NCBI GenBank assembly: GCA_902551985.1
Contig: CACDFI010000004.1
Location: 1-64,000 of the forward strand
Reading direction: 5' to 3'
DNA: 64,000 nucleotides
Origin: an uncultured Pelagibacteraceae bacterium
GTDB taxonomy: Bacteria > Pseudomonadota > Alphaproteobacteria > Pelagibacterales > Pelagibacteraceae
In this document: positions 57,581 to 64,000 of the stretch, in pieces
Position numbering within the stretch: the stretch's first letter is position 1
Layout: every line of letters begins with the position of its first letter
Program-made: the position numbers and the translations under genes
The notes under the pieces: generated by a model
Seen by the model: the letters and a program-made list of their open reading frames with translations, nothing else
What the model was told of the DNA's origin: nothing
Databases searched by the model: none

Positions 57581-58294
57581 TTATTTAAGATTTTTAAGGG
57601 ATTTTGCTATTTCGTAACATTCTAAATCGCATTTTCCATTAATCAGTTCTGGTCTAAATCTCATTTGAAAAATTTGAATTAGTTTTTTTAATTGTCTTTT
57701 ATCTCCATATTCAATTCTATATCCAATTCTTTTCAAAAATTTTATAAAATTATCTAGACTCAAATCTGACATTTTACTTCTTAATTTTTTAATTTTTTTT
57801 GAATTTAAATCATGCCAAATTCCAATTTTATTTTTGTAAAGAAATTTCCAAGGGAATTTTTCACCTGGATCTTTTTTTCTTAAAGGGGCAATATCTGAAT
57901 GACCTAAAATATTTTTTTTGTTAATTTTATATTTTTTAATTATTTTTTTTGAAATCTTAATTAAAGTTTGTATCTGATTTTCATTAAATTTTTTATAATC
58001 ATGTTCATGACCTGGATTTGAGATCTCTATACCTATTGAATACTTATTTAAAGAAACATGTTTTCCCCAACTTGATATACCAGCATGCCAAGCTATATAT
58101 AAATCTGGAACCATTTGAATAATTTTGCCTGACCTTGTTATATAGTAATGACAACTTACATTAGAATTAAGACTTGTTAGTTTTTTAATAGCTAATCTGT
58201 CATTTGTCATTCCTGTATAATGAAAAATTAAGTATTTTATTTTATTTTTATCTCTTTTTTTAAGATCAAAATTTGGAGAATAATTTATAGTCAT
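57581..58294 (-). CDS. AmpD/AmiD-like N-acetylmuramoyl-L-alanine amidase
   Basis: Zinc amidase that cuts the bond between MurNAc and L-Ala in muropeptides. From the ATG at 58294 it has 237 aa; the frame to 58315 is possible. Zinc ligands are in FHYTGM near residue 28, HAGIS near 78 and the closing GHSDIAPLRKKDPGEKF near 139, in Amidase_2 order. The tail (170-237) looks like a peptidoglycan-binding-like helical domain, as in AmiD. No signal peptide or lipobox is visible, so it probably acts in the cytoplasm in cell-wall recycling. Divergent from mlaA. Confidence 0.87.
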   Translation of the reverse strand: MTINYSPNFDLKKRDKNKIKYLIFHYTGMTNDRLAIKKLTSLNSNVSCHYYITRSGKIIQMVPDLYIAWHAGISSWGKHVSLNKYSIGIEISNPGHEHDYKKFNENQIQTLIKISKKIIKKYKINKKNILGHSDIAPLRKKDPGEKFPWKFLYKNKIGIWHDLNSKKIKKLRSKMSDLSLDNFIKFLKRIGYRIEYGDKRQLKKLIQIFQMRFRPELINGKCDLECYEIAKSLKNLK

Positions 58295-58370
58295 TTTTTG
58301 AACATTTTTCTGCATTATTTAAAACATTTAAATCTTTAAATAAGTAAAAGATATAATATAAACGTCATTA

Positions 58371-59174
58371 ATGAAAAAGATTTTAAAACTATTTATCATT
58401 TCAGTAATTTTTAATGTATTAACATTAAATGTTTTTGCTGGTTCAGATGGTACTATAGAAATAAATAGCAAATCTAATAATCAGAGCACAGAGGTGAAAG
58501 ATTGCTTTGAAACTATAAATAGAGCTGTCTTTGCTTTTAACAAAGGATTAGACAAAATTTTTTTTAAACCAGCGGCTAAAGGGTATAGATATTTACCAAA
58601 ACCAATCAGATCAGGCACAAGTAATGCTCTAAATAATTTGAGTAATGTCGTCACTATCCCAAATAATATTTTGCAAGGTCAATTTAAAGAGGCTGGAATT
58701 AATACTTTAAGATTTTCAATTAATTCGACACTCGGTATTGCTGGAATTTTTGATGTTGCCTCTTACTATGGACTAAATAAATTAGATAAAGAGGATTATG
58801 GCCAAACCCTTGGAACTTGGGGAGTGAAAGAAGGCTGTTATTTCGTTTTACCAGTGCTTGGACCAACAACTGTTAGGGACACTTTGGGTTCTTTAGTTAA
58901 TTTTGGTGGTGGCGATGCGTGGTATAACGTGACTATAGCAAATGATACAAAATATTTTCAGAATTCTGATTATTATTATTCTAGATTGGCAGCAGGTGTT
59001 GATTTTAGAGCAAAAAATTTAGAAGCATTTGACAGTCTTGAGAAAAGTTCCATGGATTTATACGCATCTGTGAGAAGTTTATACTTACAGGACAGAAATA
59101 GAAAAATATTAAATTCAAGTGAAACTACTGAGACTATGAATGATGATGATTGGGAAGAAATAGACTCTCAATAA
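58371..59174 (+). CDS. mlaA: MlaA (VacJ) family protein
   Basis: Outer-membrane channel that removes misplaced phospholipids from the outer leaflet and hands them to MlaC. The 267 residues start with a signal peptide ending NVFAG without a lipobox cysteine, unlike the E. coli lipoprotein. Family segments are CFETINRAVFAFNKGLDKIFFKPAAKGYRYLPKPIRSG split near 42-80, LRFSINSTLGIAGIFDVA near 114, DYGQTLGTWGV and PVLGPTTVRDTLGSLV. It is followed by mlaC after 7 bases. mlaD, E and F are not in the window. Confidence 0.93.
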   Translation: MKKILKLFIISVIFNVLTLNVFAGSDGTIEINSKSNNQSTEVKDCFETINRAVFAFNKGLDKIFFKPAAKGYRYLPKPIRSGTSNALNNLSNVVTIPNNILQGQFKEAGINTLRFSINSTLGIAGIFDVASYYGLNKLDKEDYGQTLGTWGVKEGCYFVLPVLGPTTVRDTLGSLVNFGGGDAWYNVTIANDTKYFQNSDYYYSRLAAGVDFRAKNLEAFDSLEKSSMDLYASVRSLYLQDRNRKILNSSETTETMNDDDWEEIDSQ

Positions 59175-59181
59175 TTATTGG

Positions 59182-59772
59182 ATGATCAATTTAAAATTTT
59201 TTTATATTTTTTTTTTTATTATATTCATATTCAAACCTTTAGAGGCAAAAGAACCTAGCAAACTAATAAATGAACTGGTGAATGAAGCATCAATTATTTT
59301 ATCTAGTTCAGATCCGGTAGAATCAAAAATTATAAGGTTAAATAATATTGCAGAATTAAATGTAGATATTGATGGTATTGGTATGTACACTTTAGGAAAC
59401 TATCGTAAAACTCTTACAGATGATCAAAAAATAAAATATAGAAAATTATTTAAAAGTTATTTTCTTAAAAGTTTTTCCAGTAGACTAGTTGATTATTCAG
59501 ATCCAAAAATAAGCGTTGTGTCAGAAAAAAAAATTAATGAAAAGTATTCTATTGTTAGTACTATTTTAGAAGAAACTTCAAAAAATCCAGAAGTTAAAAT
59601 TGATTGGAGAATTTATACAAAAAATCCTGAAAGACCTTTAATTAGAGATCTTATTGTGGAGGGATTAAGTTTAGCAAGAACACAAAAAGAAGAATTTAAA
59701 TCTATTATGCAAAATAATGACGGAGATATTAATTATCTGTTCAAATCTTTGGAAGAATTTATTATTAAATAA
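59182..59772 (+). CDS. mlaC: MlaC-type periplasmic phospholipid carrier
   Basis: Shuttle between MlaA and the inner-membrane MlaFEDB complex. The 196-residue protein has a hydrophobic signal (FFYIFFFIIFIFKPLEA) and the MlaC/Ttg2D pattern: IDGIGMYTLGNYRKTLTDDQKIKY near 53, LKSFSSRLVDYSD near 93 and the DWRIYTKNPERPLIRDLIVEGLS segment near 140. It is co-oriented and close to mlaA. Its stop is immediately followed by the duplicated tRNA fragment, the end of the mini-island. Confidence 0.9.
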   Translation: MINLKFFYIFFFIIFIFKPLEAKEPSKLINELVNEASIILSSSDPVESKIIRLNNIAELNVDIDGIGMYTLGNYRKTLTDDQKIKYRKLFKSYFLKSFSSRLVDYSDPKISVVSEKKINEKYSIVSTILEETSKNPEVKIDWRIYTKNPERPLIRDLIVEGLSLARTQKEEFKSIMQNNDGDINYLFKSLEEFIIK

Positions 59773-59818
59773 TTGGTGGGCCCGCCAGGACTCGAACCTG
59801 GGACCAATACATTATGAG
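59773..59818 (-). repeat. Truncated tRNA-Ile2 copy (putative att site)
   Basis: 46 bases identical to 61071-61116, comprising the tRNA 3' part from the anticodon loop through the T arm, acceptor and CCA. The 5' half is absent (the flanking sequence differs at once), so it cannot encode a tRNA. It is the expected scar of a tyrosine integrase that crosses over at a tRNA anticodon loop. Confidence 0.85.
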
Positions 59819-59935
59819 AGTCCTGAGAAAAACTAAATTAACATGGCAATACTTTGCTTATTTCAATTTGAGTTTAATTCTTACACAATTCCGTACACAA
59901 CGAAGAAATGAAATTAAAGAAATAAAAGTGTACGT

Positions 59936-60505
59936 TTAATCAAATTCATCCTCTTTAGTCATCACTGGTAAATCAAACATAATATCTCTTAATTTTTTTT
60001 TATATTTTTCTAGGTCTATAAATTCGTAATATTTTATAAAATTTGATGTTTCTGTAACGTTATATATTTCTAATCTTTTAAAAAAATATTCCATAAAGTT
60101 AATTCTTCGCTCTATGTATAATAATTTTGCTTCCTCCATTTCACTATATGCCATAGCGTGCATTTCTAAGGATGCGGGAAACCAATGAGCTTTATGATAA
60201 TCATCTAAATTAAATAAATCAGATGGTTTCCAGATAATTTTTCTATTACCAAATCCAAGATCTTTAACAACATTTTGAAGCATCCCACCCCTATCTTCAG
60301 TAGCAAATGGAACTCTAGGATGAGCTTGGGTTCTATCAGTAATATCTAAAAATATACCTTCAAGATGTTGCAGCTGACCGTATTTTGTATTTCCTTTTTC
60401 TATTAGTTCTTCCATTCCTTTATGAAGTTCTTTTGCAAACTCATAATCTTGATTTTCAAGAAAAATATTAGTCCTTTTTTGAAAATAATTACGAATGAAG
60501 TTCAT
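59936..60505 (-). CDS. Hypothetical protein inside the tRNA-bounded mini-island
   Basis: A 189-residue soluble, mostly helical, acidic and aromatic-rich protein that I do not recognise. It starts MNFIRNYFQKRTNIFLENQD, has a central region THAT reads HPRVPFATEDRGGMLQNVVK near 62-82 and WKPSDLFNLDDYHKAHWFP near 92-110, and ends in an acidic tail (MTKEDEFD). There is no signal peptide, membrane helix or phage-related domain visible. It lies 4 bases after the lipoprotein gene, so the two are probably co-expressed. Confidence 0.6.
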   Translation of the reverse strand: MNFIRNYFQKRTNIFLENQDYEFAKELHKGMEELIEKGNTKYGQLQHLEGIFLDITDRTQAHPRVPFATEDRGGMLQNVVKDLGFGNRKIIWKPSDLFNLDDYHKAHWFPASLEMHAMAYSEMEEAKLLYIERRINFMEYFFKRLEIYNVTETSNFIKYYEFIDLEKYKKKLRDIMFDLPVMTKEDEFD

Positions 60506-60509
60506 TCAA

Positions 60510-60899
60510 TTATTTCTTTTTATTTTCTAAATATCCAGCCACTAAGGCTCCTACACCAAATAATATGCCAATAATAAATACGATGTTACTAAAAAATGAA
60601 ATTATTAAAAAACCAGAAATAAACATTCCTAATAAACATATAAATGTAATTAAGCCTGGTCCCGCTAAAAAAGATAGACCACCTAAGAAAGTAGTCAAAT
60701 CATCCTCTCCATAATTATTATTTTCCTTATTTGCTTTATTAAACCAAATAAGAAACAATCCTACAACTACAGCACAAATAACAAATATAATAGCCAATGG
60801 TTTTATCCATGAAGTGTCTTGACCAATTATATTTTTTGGATCTGGGGTGCACCCACTCAACAACAAACTAAGAACCAAGATCCCTAAAAGTTTTTTCAT
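60510..60899 (-). CDS. Small putative lipoprotein with membrane helices
   Basis: A 129-residue protein with a lipoprotein signal (MKKLLGILVLSLLLSGC, lipobox LSGC, Cys17), followed by a helix near 34-53 (PLAIIFVICAVVVGLFLIW) and two more hydrophobic stretches near 70-122. A lipoprotein with three further helices is unusual; alternatively the Cys is incidental. No family is recognised. First gene of the mini-island's two-gene unit; the 172 bases upstream to the tRNA hold nothing else I can identify. Confidence 0.6.
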   Translation of the reverse strand: MKKLLGILVLSLLLSGCTPDPKNIIGQDTSWIKPLAIIFVICAVVVGLFLIWFNKANKENNNYGEDDLTTFLGGLSFLAGPGLITFICLLGMFISGFLIISFFSNIVFIIGILFGVGALVAGYLENKKK

Positions 60900-61071
60900 T
60901 TATATTCTTTTGCTTTTTTTCATACCCTAGATTAACAAACCTATTAGAAACTGACCAGTACATTGCTAAAAATGATTGGACTCAATTTGGTATACAATGA
61001 AAAAATTTTTAAATGGTTTTTTGCTAAATTTTCAATAAACTTTAATTTCTAAACGTTGATTTTGCTAGTTT

Positions 61072-61148
61072 TGGTGGGCCCGCCAGGACTCGAACCTGGG
61101 ACCAATACATTATGAGTGTACTGCTCTAACCAACTGAGCTACAGGCCC
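61072..61148 (-). tRNA. tRNA-Ile2 (CAU, lysidine-modified)
   Basis: 77 nt with encoded CCA; the anticodon loop reads CTCATAA, anticodon CAU. All four arms fold, with GGGCCTG against CGGGCCC at the acceptor, D arm GCTC/GAGC and T loop TTCGAGT. The C4-G69 and C5-G68 pairs are those recognised by TilS, which favours Ile2 over elongator Met. Its 3' part is duplicated at 59773. Confidence 0.88.
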
Positions 61149-61208
61149 AAAATATAAGATTAAATATATCATTTTTTCATACTTATCAATTATAGATATT
61201 TTTGTAAT

Positions 61209-61283
61209 TGGTGGGCCGTGTTGGTTACGCTCCAACTACCCCTGCAATGTCAATGCAGTACTCTACTATTGAGCTAACGGCCC
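61209..61283 (-). tRNA. tRNA-Val (GAC) with non-canonical elbow
   Basis: 75 nt including encoded CCA. Acceptor GGGCCGT/ACGGCCC and anticodon stem CTGCA/TGCAG are perfect, with loop TTGACAT (anticodon GAC). The T stem GTTGG/CCAAC is perfect too, but its loop is AGCGTAA, not the standard TTCRANN. The D loop AATAGTA lacks G18, and position 48 is A, not C. It starts 2 bases after the rpoD stop, so it is probably cut from the rpoD transcript. It may be functional but unusual, or a decaying gene. Confidence 0.7.
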
Positions 61284-61285
61284 TA

Positions 61286-63124
61286 TTAACTTTCTAAGAA
61301 ACTTTTTAGCTGTTTTGATCTACTAGGATGTTTTAATTTTCTTAATGCTTTAGCTTCAATTTGACGAATTCTCTCTCTAGTTACAGAAAACTGTAATCCA
61401 ACTTCTTCTAGAGTATGATCCGTATTCATGCCAACTCCAAATCTCATTCTTAGTACTCTCTCTTCTCTTGGTGTTAAAGTAGATAATATTTTTGTAGTAG
61501 CTTCGCTCAAATTAGATTTGATGGCTTGTTCTAGAGGGGCAAGCGCTTTCGTATCTTCTATAAAATCTCCTAAACTACTGTCTTCTTCATCTCCTACCGG
61601 TTTTTCAAGAGAAACGGGTTCTTTTGATATTTTCAATACTTTTCTTACTTTCTCTAATGGCATTCTCAACTTTTTAGCTAACTCTTCTGGAGTAGCTTCT
61701 CTACCGAATTCACTCAATATTAATCTTTGAGTTCTTACAATTTTATTTATTGTTTCAATCATATGTACAGGAATTCTTATAGTCCTTGCCTGATCAGCAA
61801 TTGATCTCGTTATTGCTTGCCTTATCCACCATGTTGCATATGTGGAAAATTTATATCCACGTCTATACTCAAATTTATCAACTGCTTTCATTAATCCAAT
61901 GTTTCCCTCCTGAATTAAATCTAAAAATTGCAAACCTCTATTAGTATATTTTTTTGCAATGGAAATAACTAATCTAAGATTGGCCTCGACCATTTCTTTT
62001 TTAGCAATTCTAGACTCTTTTTCACCTTTCTGAATTCTACTTACCATCAGTTTATAATCTGTAACAGAAATTCCTAGTCTATTACTAATTTCAATTAATC
62101 TATCCCTAATGTCTTTAAATTGGATTTTGTATTTTTGAAAAAATTTTTTCCAAACTTCATTTGTATCTAAGAAGTTTTTTAAATTTGGATTAATTTCATT
62201 ACCAATATAAAATTTTATAAATTCTTCTCTAGAAATTTTTTCATTTAAAGCAAGTCTCAATAAGTTTCCTTCTAATGATATAATTTTACGATTTTCTACA
62301 TAGTGTTTTTGAACTAATTCCTCTAAAACAGAGGGAGACAATTGTAAAGTTTTAATATTTTCTAAAATATCATCTACAATTTTTTTATAATTTTTTTCTT
62401 TTGAGGATGAAAATTGTTTTGAATTTAGTACACAATCTAATTTTTCTTTTTGATACTTTATTAATTTATTATACTCTTTTGTTAAATTATATACAGTTTG
62501 TAAAACCTTAGGTTTAATTTCTGTTTCCATGGCAGCAAGAGTTGGATTAAATTCATCATCATCTGAATTATTGCTACTATCATCATTATTTTGGTTATCA
62601 CTTCCATCATCTGATTTTTTTTGTTTTGCGCTTTGTCCAGTATCCTCATCTTCCATATAATTTGTATCTATATCAATGATCTCTCTTACTAAAATTTCAT
62701 CATTTTGAAGCTTAGTGTTCCATTCAAAAAACTGTTGCGCTGTAATTGGACTTTGAGAAAGTGCATTAAGCATAACATCTTTTCCTGCTTCTATTCTTTT
62801 AGCAATAGCAATCTCTCCTTCTCTTGAAAGAAGCTCTACACCCCCCATTTCTCTGAGATACATTCTGATAGGATCATCACTTTTTTCAATGGACTTACCC
62901 TCTTCTTTTGAGCCATTATCTTTTTTTCTTAAAACTTTAAAATCAGCTTTTTTTTCAACCAATATTATTTTTTCATTAAGAATATGTATGAAAGCCTGTT
63001 CCAAGTTTTCATGAGACAAGTTTCTTTTTCCTAAGGATTTATTCAGTTCTTCGTAAGTGATAAAGCCCCTATGGACACCTCTGCCCATCAGTCTTGCAAA
63101 TGATTTTGTAATTATTCGTTCCAC
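61286..63124 (-). CDS. rpoD: Primary sigma factor RpoD (sigma70)
   Basis: Directs RNA polymerase to house-keeping promoters. The 612 residues include an N-terminal region 1.1-like part ([12 protein letters not shown]), region 1.2 ([17 protein letters not shown] near 84), a long acidic non-conserved stretch near 155-195, region 2 ([20 protein letters not shown], then [20 protein letters not shown]), region 3 and region 4 with the HTH ([20 protein letters not shown]). It is 66 bases downstream of dnaG, the classical macromolecular-synthesis order. Confidence 0.97.
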   Translation of the reverse strand: MERIITKSFARLMGRGVHRGFITYEELNKSLGKRNLSHENLEQAFIHILNEKIILVEKKADFKVLRKKDNGSKEEGKSIEKSDDPIRMYLREMGGVELLSREGEIAIAKRIEAGKDVMLNALSQSPITAQQFFEWNTKLQNDEILVREIIDIDTNYMEDEDTGQSAKQKKSDDGSDNQNNDDSSNNSDDDEFNPTLAAMETEIKPKVLQTVYNLTKEYNKLIKYQKEKLDCVLNSKQFSSSKEKNYKKIVDDILENIKTLQLSPSVLEELVQKHYVENRKIISLEGNLLRLALNEKISREEFIKFYIGNEINPNLKNFLDTNEVWKKFFQKYKIQFKDIRDRLIEISNRLGISVTDYKLMVSRIQKGEKESRIAKKEMVEANLRLVISIAKKYTNRGLQFLDLIQEGNIGLMKAVDKFEYRRGYKFSTYATWWIRQAITRSIADQARTIRIPVHMIETINKIVRTQRLILSEFGREATPEELAKKLRMPLEKVRKVLKISKEPVSLEKPVGDEEDSSLGDFIEDTKALAPLEQAIKSNLSEATTKILSTLTPREERVLRMRFGVGMNTDHTLEEVGLQFSVTRERIRQIEAKALRKLKHPSRSKQLKSFLES

Positions 63125-63189
63125 AATATAAAAGTCCAGAATGTATATAATGCTAAAATAGAAAAAATCTATGGGATTCTGATTATAAT

Positions 63190-64000
63190 TTAATTGATTT
63201 TTTGCAGTTTTTTAAGCTCTTTTAGTTCATTAAATGTTACTTCGCTCAAATCTTTAGAAAATCTTGATTCTAACTCCTCAATTCTTATTTCAAGCTCATA
63301 ATTTTTTAAATCCCTCACAAGCTCAGATAATATTTCAAGTATTTTTTCATCATCATTTAAGTTTTTAACTATTATATGTTTAATGGAGGCATACTTTAAG
63401 ACTCTTTCAATTAAAGTTTTATCAACATTTATATTTTCAATCTCCGTAATTTCAAAGTTGTTTGATTGAGATAAAATTTCACTTAAAAGTAGTTTATTTT
63501 CACTACTAAATAATTTAACATTTTCGATTAAATTAAAATTATCTTTAATTAATTTAGGTTTTTTTAATAAAATATATAAAAATGAAAACTCTTTAAGATC
63601 AATAGCTTTTAAAGACTTAGTTTCATTATAATAATTTTGAGTGGATTTAAGGGATTTGGTATTTTTTTGGTAATTTTTTGTGTATTTTAAGTTTACATTT
63701 GGAGTTAATTCTGAAATTTTCTCTAAAAAAAATTCAAGCACATATTTTCTAATAAATTCATCTTTAATGGTTGAAGAAATAGATCTTAATTTTTTCTCAA
63801 AAATAGCTCTTGAGGATGGACTATTATCCATATTTTCAAAATAATGATTAAAAATAAACTTATAAATAGAAACTGAATTACTTTTGGAAAATTCTAAAAA
63901 AAAGTCTTTTCCTTTCTCATTTACAAAACTATCTGGGTCGTGATTATCTGGTAAAAATAAAAACGAAATATTTTTCTCTGGTTTTAATTCAATTATAGAA
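63190..64000 (-). CDS. dnaG: DNA primase DnaG, C-terminal part (N-terminus beyond the right edge)
   Basis: Synthesises replication primers. The reading frame is open to the window's end and continues through the ATG at 63831, which is internal. The part beyond it reads [15 protein letters not shown], the standard end of the Toprim region. Then comes the C-terminal helicase-binding region ([29 protein letters not shown] near the internal Met). The tail is rich in Lys, Asn and Ser. Directly upstream of rpoD, so the two form the dnaG-rpoD unit. Confidence 0.9.
   Translation of the reverse strand, partial: SIIELKPEKNISFLFLPDNHDPDSFVNEKGKDFFLEFSKSNSVSIYKFIFNHYFENMDNSPSSRAIFEKKLRSISSTIKDEFIRKYVLEFFLEKISELTPNVNLKYTKNYQKNTKSLKSTQNYYNETKSLKAIDLKEFSFLYILLKKPKLIKDNFNLIENVKLFSSENKLLLSEILSQSNNFEITEIENINVDKTLIERVLKYASIKHIIVKNLNDDEKILEILSELVRDLKNYELEIRIEELESRFSKDLSEVTFNELKELKKLQKIN

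Larger units (their letters stand above)
59773..61116. mobile_element. Mini-island bounded by tRNA-Ile2 repeats
   Basis: A segment of about 1.3 kb between two 46-bp direct repeats of the tRNA-Ile2 3' part. It holds two minus-strand genes of unknown function and no integrase, so it would be a reduced remnant of an integrated element. Without it mlaC would end directly against the tRNA. A 7-bp inverted pair, CGTACAC (59892-59898) and GTGTACG (59928-59934), lies near the left end. Confidence 0.6.

Noticed and set aside
59819-59935. Possible integrase remnant next to the truncated tRNA copy
   Set aside because: Neither strand gives a stretch resembling the catalytic end of a tyrosine recombinase, and stops are frequent.
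59814-59939. A 41-codon plus-strand frame starting inside the truncated tRNA copy
   Set aside because: It starts within the duplicated tRNA sequence, has no RBS or coupling, overlaps the end of the minus-strand gene and looks like a chance frame.
63190-63831. A complete 213-aa protein starting at 63831
   Set aside because: The frame is open upstream to the window's end and encodes the DnaG segment with HDPDSFV, so the Met is internal.

Overview
This window is strongly AT-rich, densely packed, and almost certainly from a marine alphaproteobacterium of the SAR11 clade (Candidatus Pelagibacter or a close relative). The taxonomy is inferred from gene content, not from rRNA. The supporting observations are a proteorhodopsin beside a ferredoxin and a ferredoxin-NADP reductase-like gene, alphaproteobacterial-type protein families, very short or negative intergenic distances, and convergent gene pairs that share their stop codons. 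There is no rRNA and no CRISPR array. The only gene-free stretch above 300 bases (57013-57580) is mostly the RNase P RNA.

Layout. 1-2144: a glycosyltransferase cut by the left edge, then pssA and psd (phosphatidylethanolamine synthesis). 2223-7316: icd, alaS and recA, with a strong terminator after recA. 7425-10526: a TolC-type outer-membrane protein, a glycerate-kinase-like P-loop kinase and two GFA-fold zinc proteins. 10561-12346: umuDC with a textbook sigma70 promoter and an alphaproteobacterial LexA box; nearly the same box lies upstream of recA. 12339-21251: a coupled nine-gene minus-strand operon made of a GT39-like transferase, a 41-residue membrane peptide, a GT2 transferase, DUF1800, DUF1501 (Tat-exported), an alginate-lyase-like protein and three tandem heparin-lyase-I-like secreted proteins. 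This is the most unusual part of the window. 21313-27956: dksA, a GST, an FNR-like reductase, a ferredoxin, a blue-tuned proteorhodopsin, prpE and a dihydroorotase. 27999-37822: ygfZ, a MazG/PRA-PH-like enzyme, fumC, an AsmA-like protein, a UvrD helicase, an M24 aminopeptidase and ligA.

37830-57012 is the division and cell-wall (dcw) cluster, read right to left: mraZ, ftsZ, rsmH, ftsL, ftsI, a fused murE-murF, mraY, murD, ftsW, murG, murC, murB, ddl, ftsQ, ftsA, lpxC, bamD. Two features stand out: ftsZ sits directly after mraZ instead of after ftsA, and murE and murF form one reading frame. A promoter with three TGGG repeats spaced 10 bp apart lies in front of mraZ and suggests MraZ autoregulation.

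57184-64000: rnpB, an AmpD-like amidase, mlaA and mlaC, a 1.3-kb mini-island bounded by a 46-bp duplication of the 3' part of tRNA-Ile2(CAU), the intact tRNA-Ile2, a tRNA-Val(GAC) with a non-canonical elbow, rpoD, and the C-terminal part of dnaG cut by the right edge.
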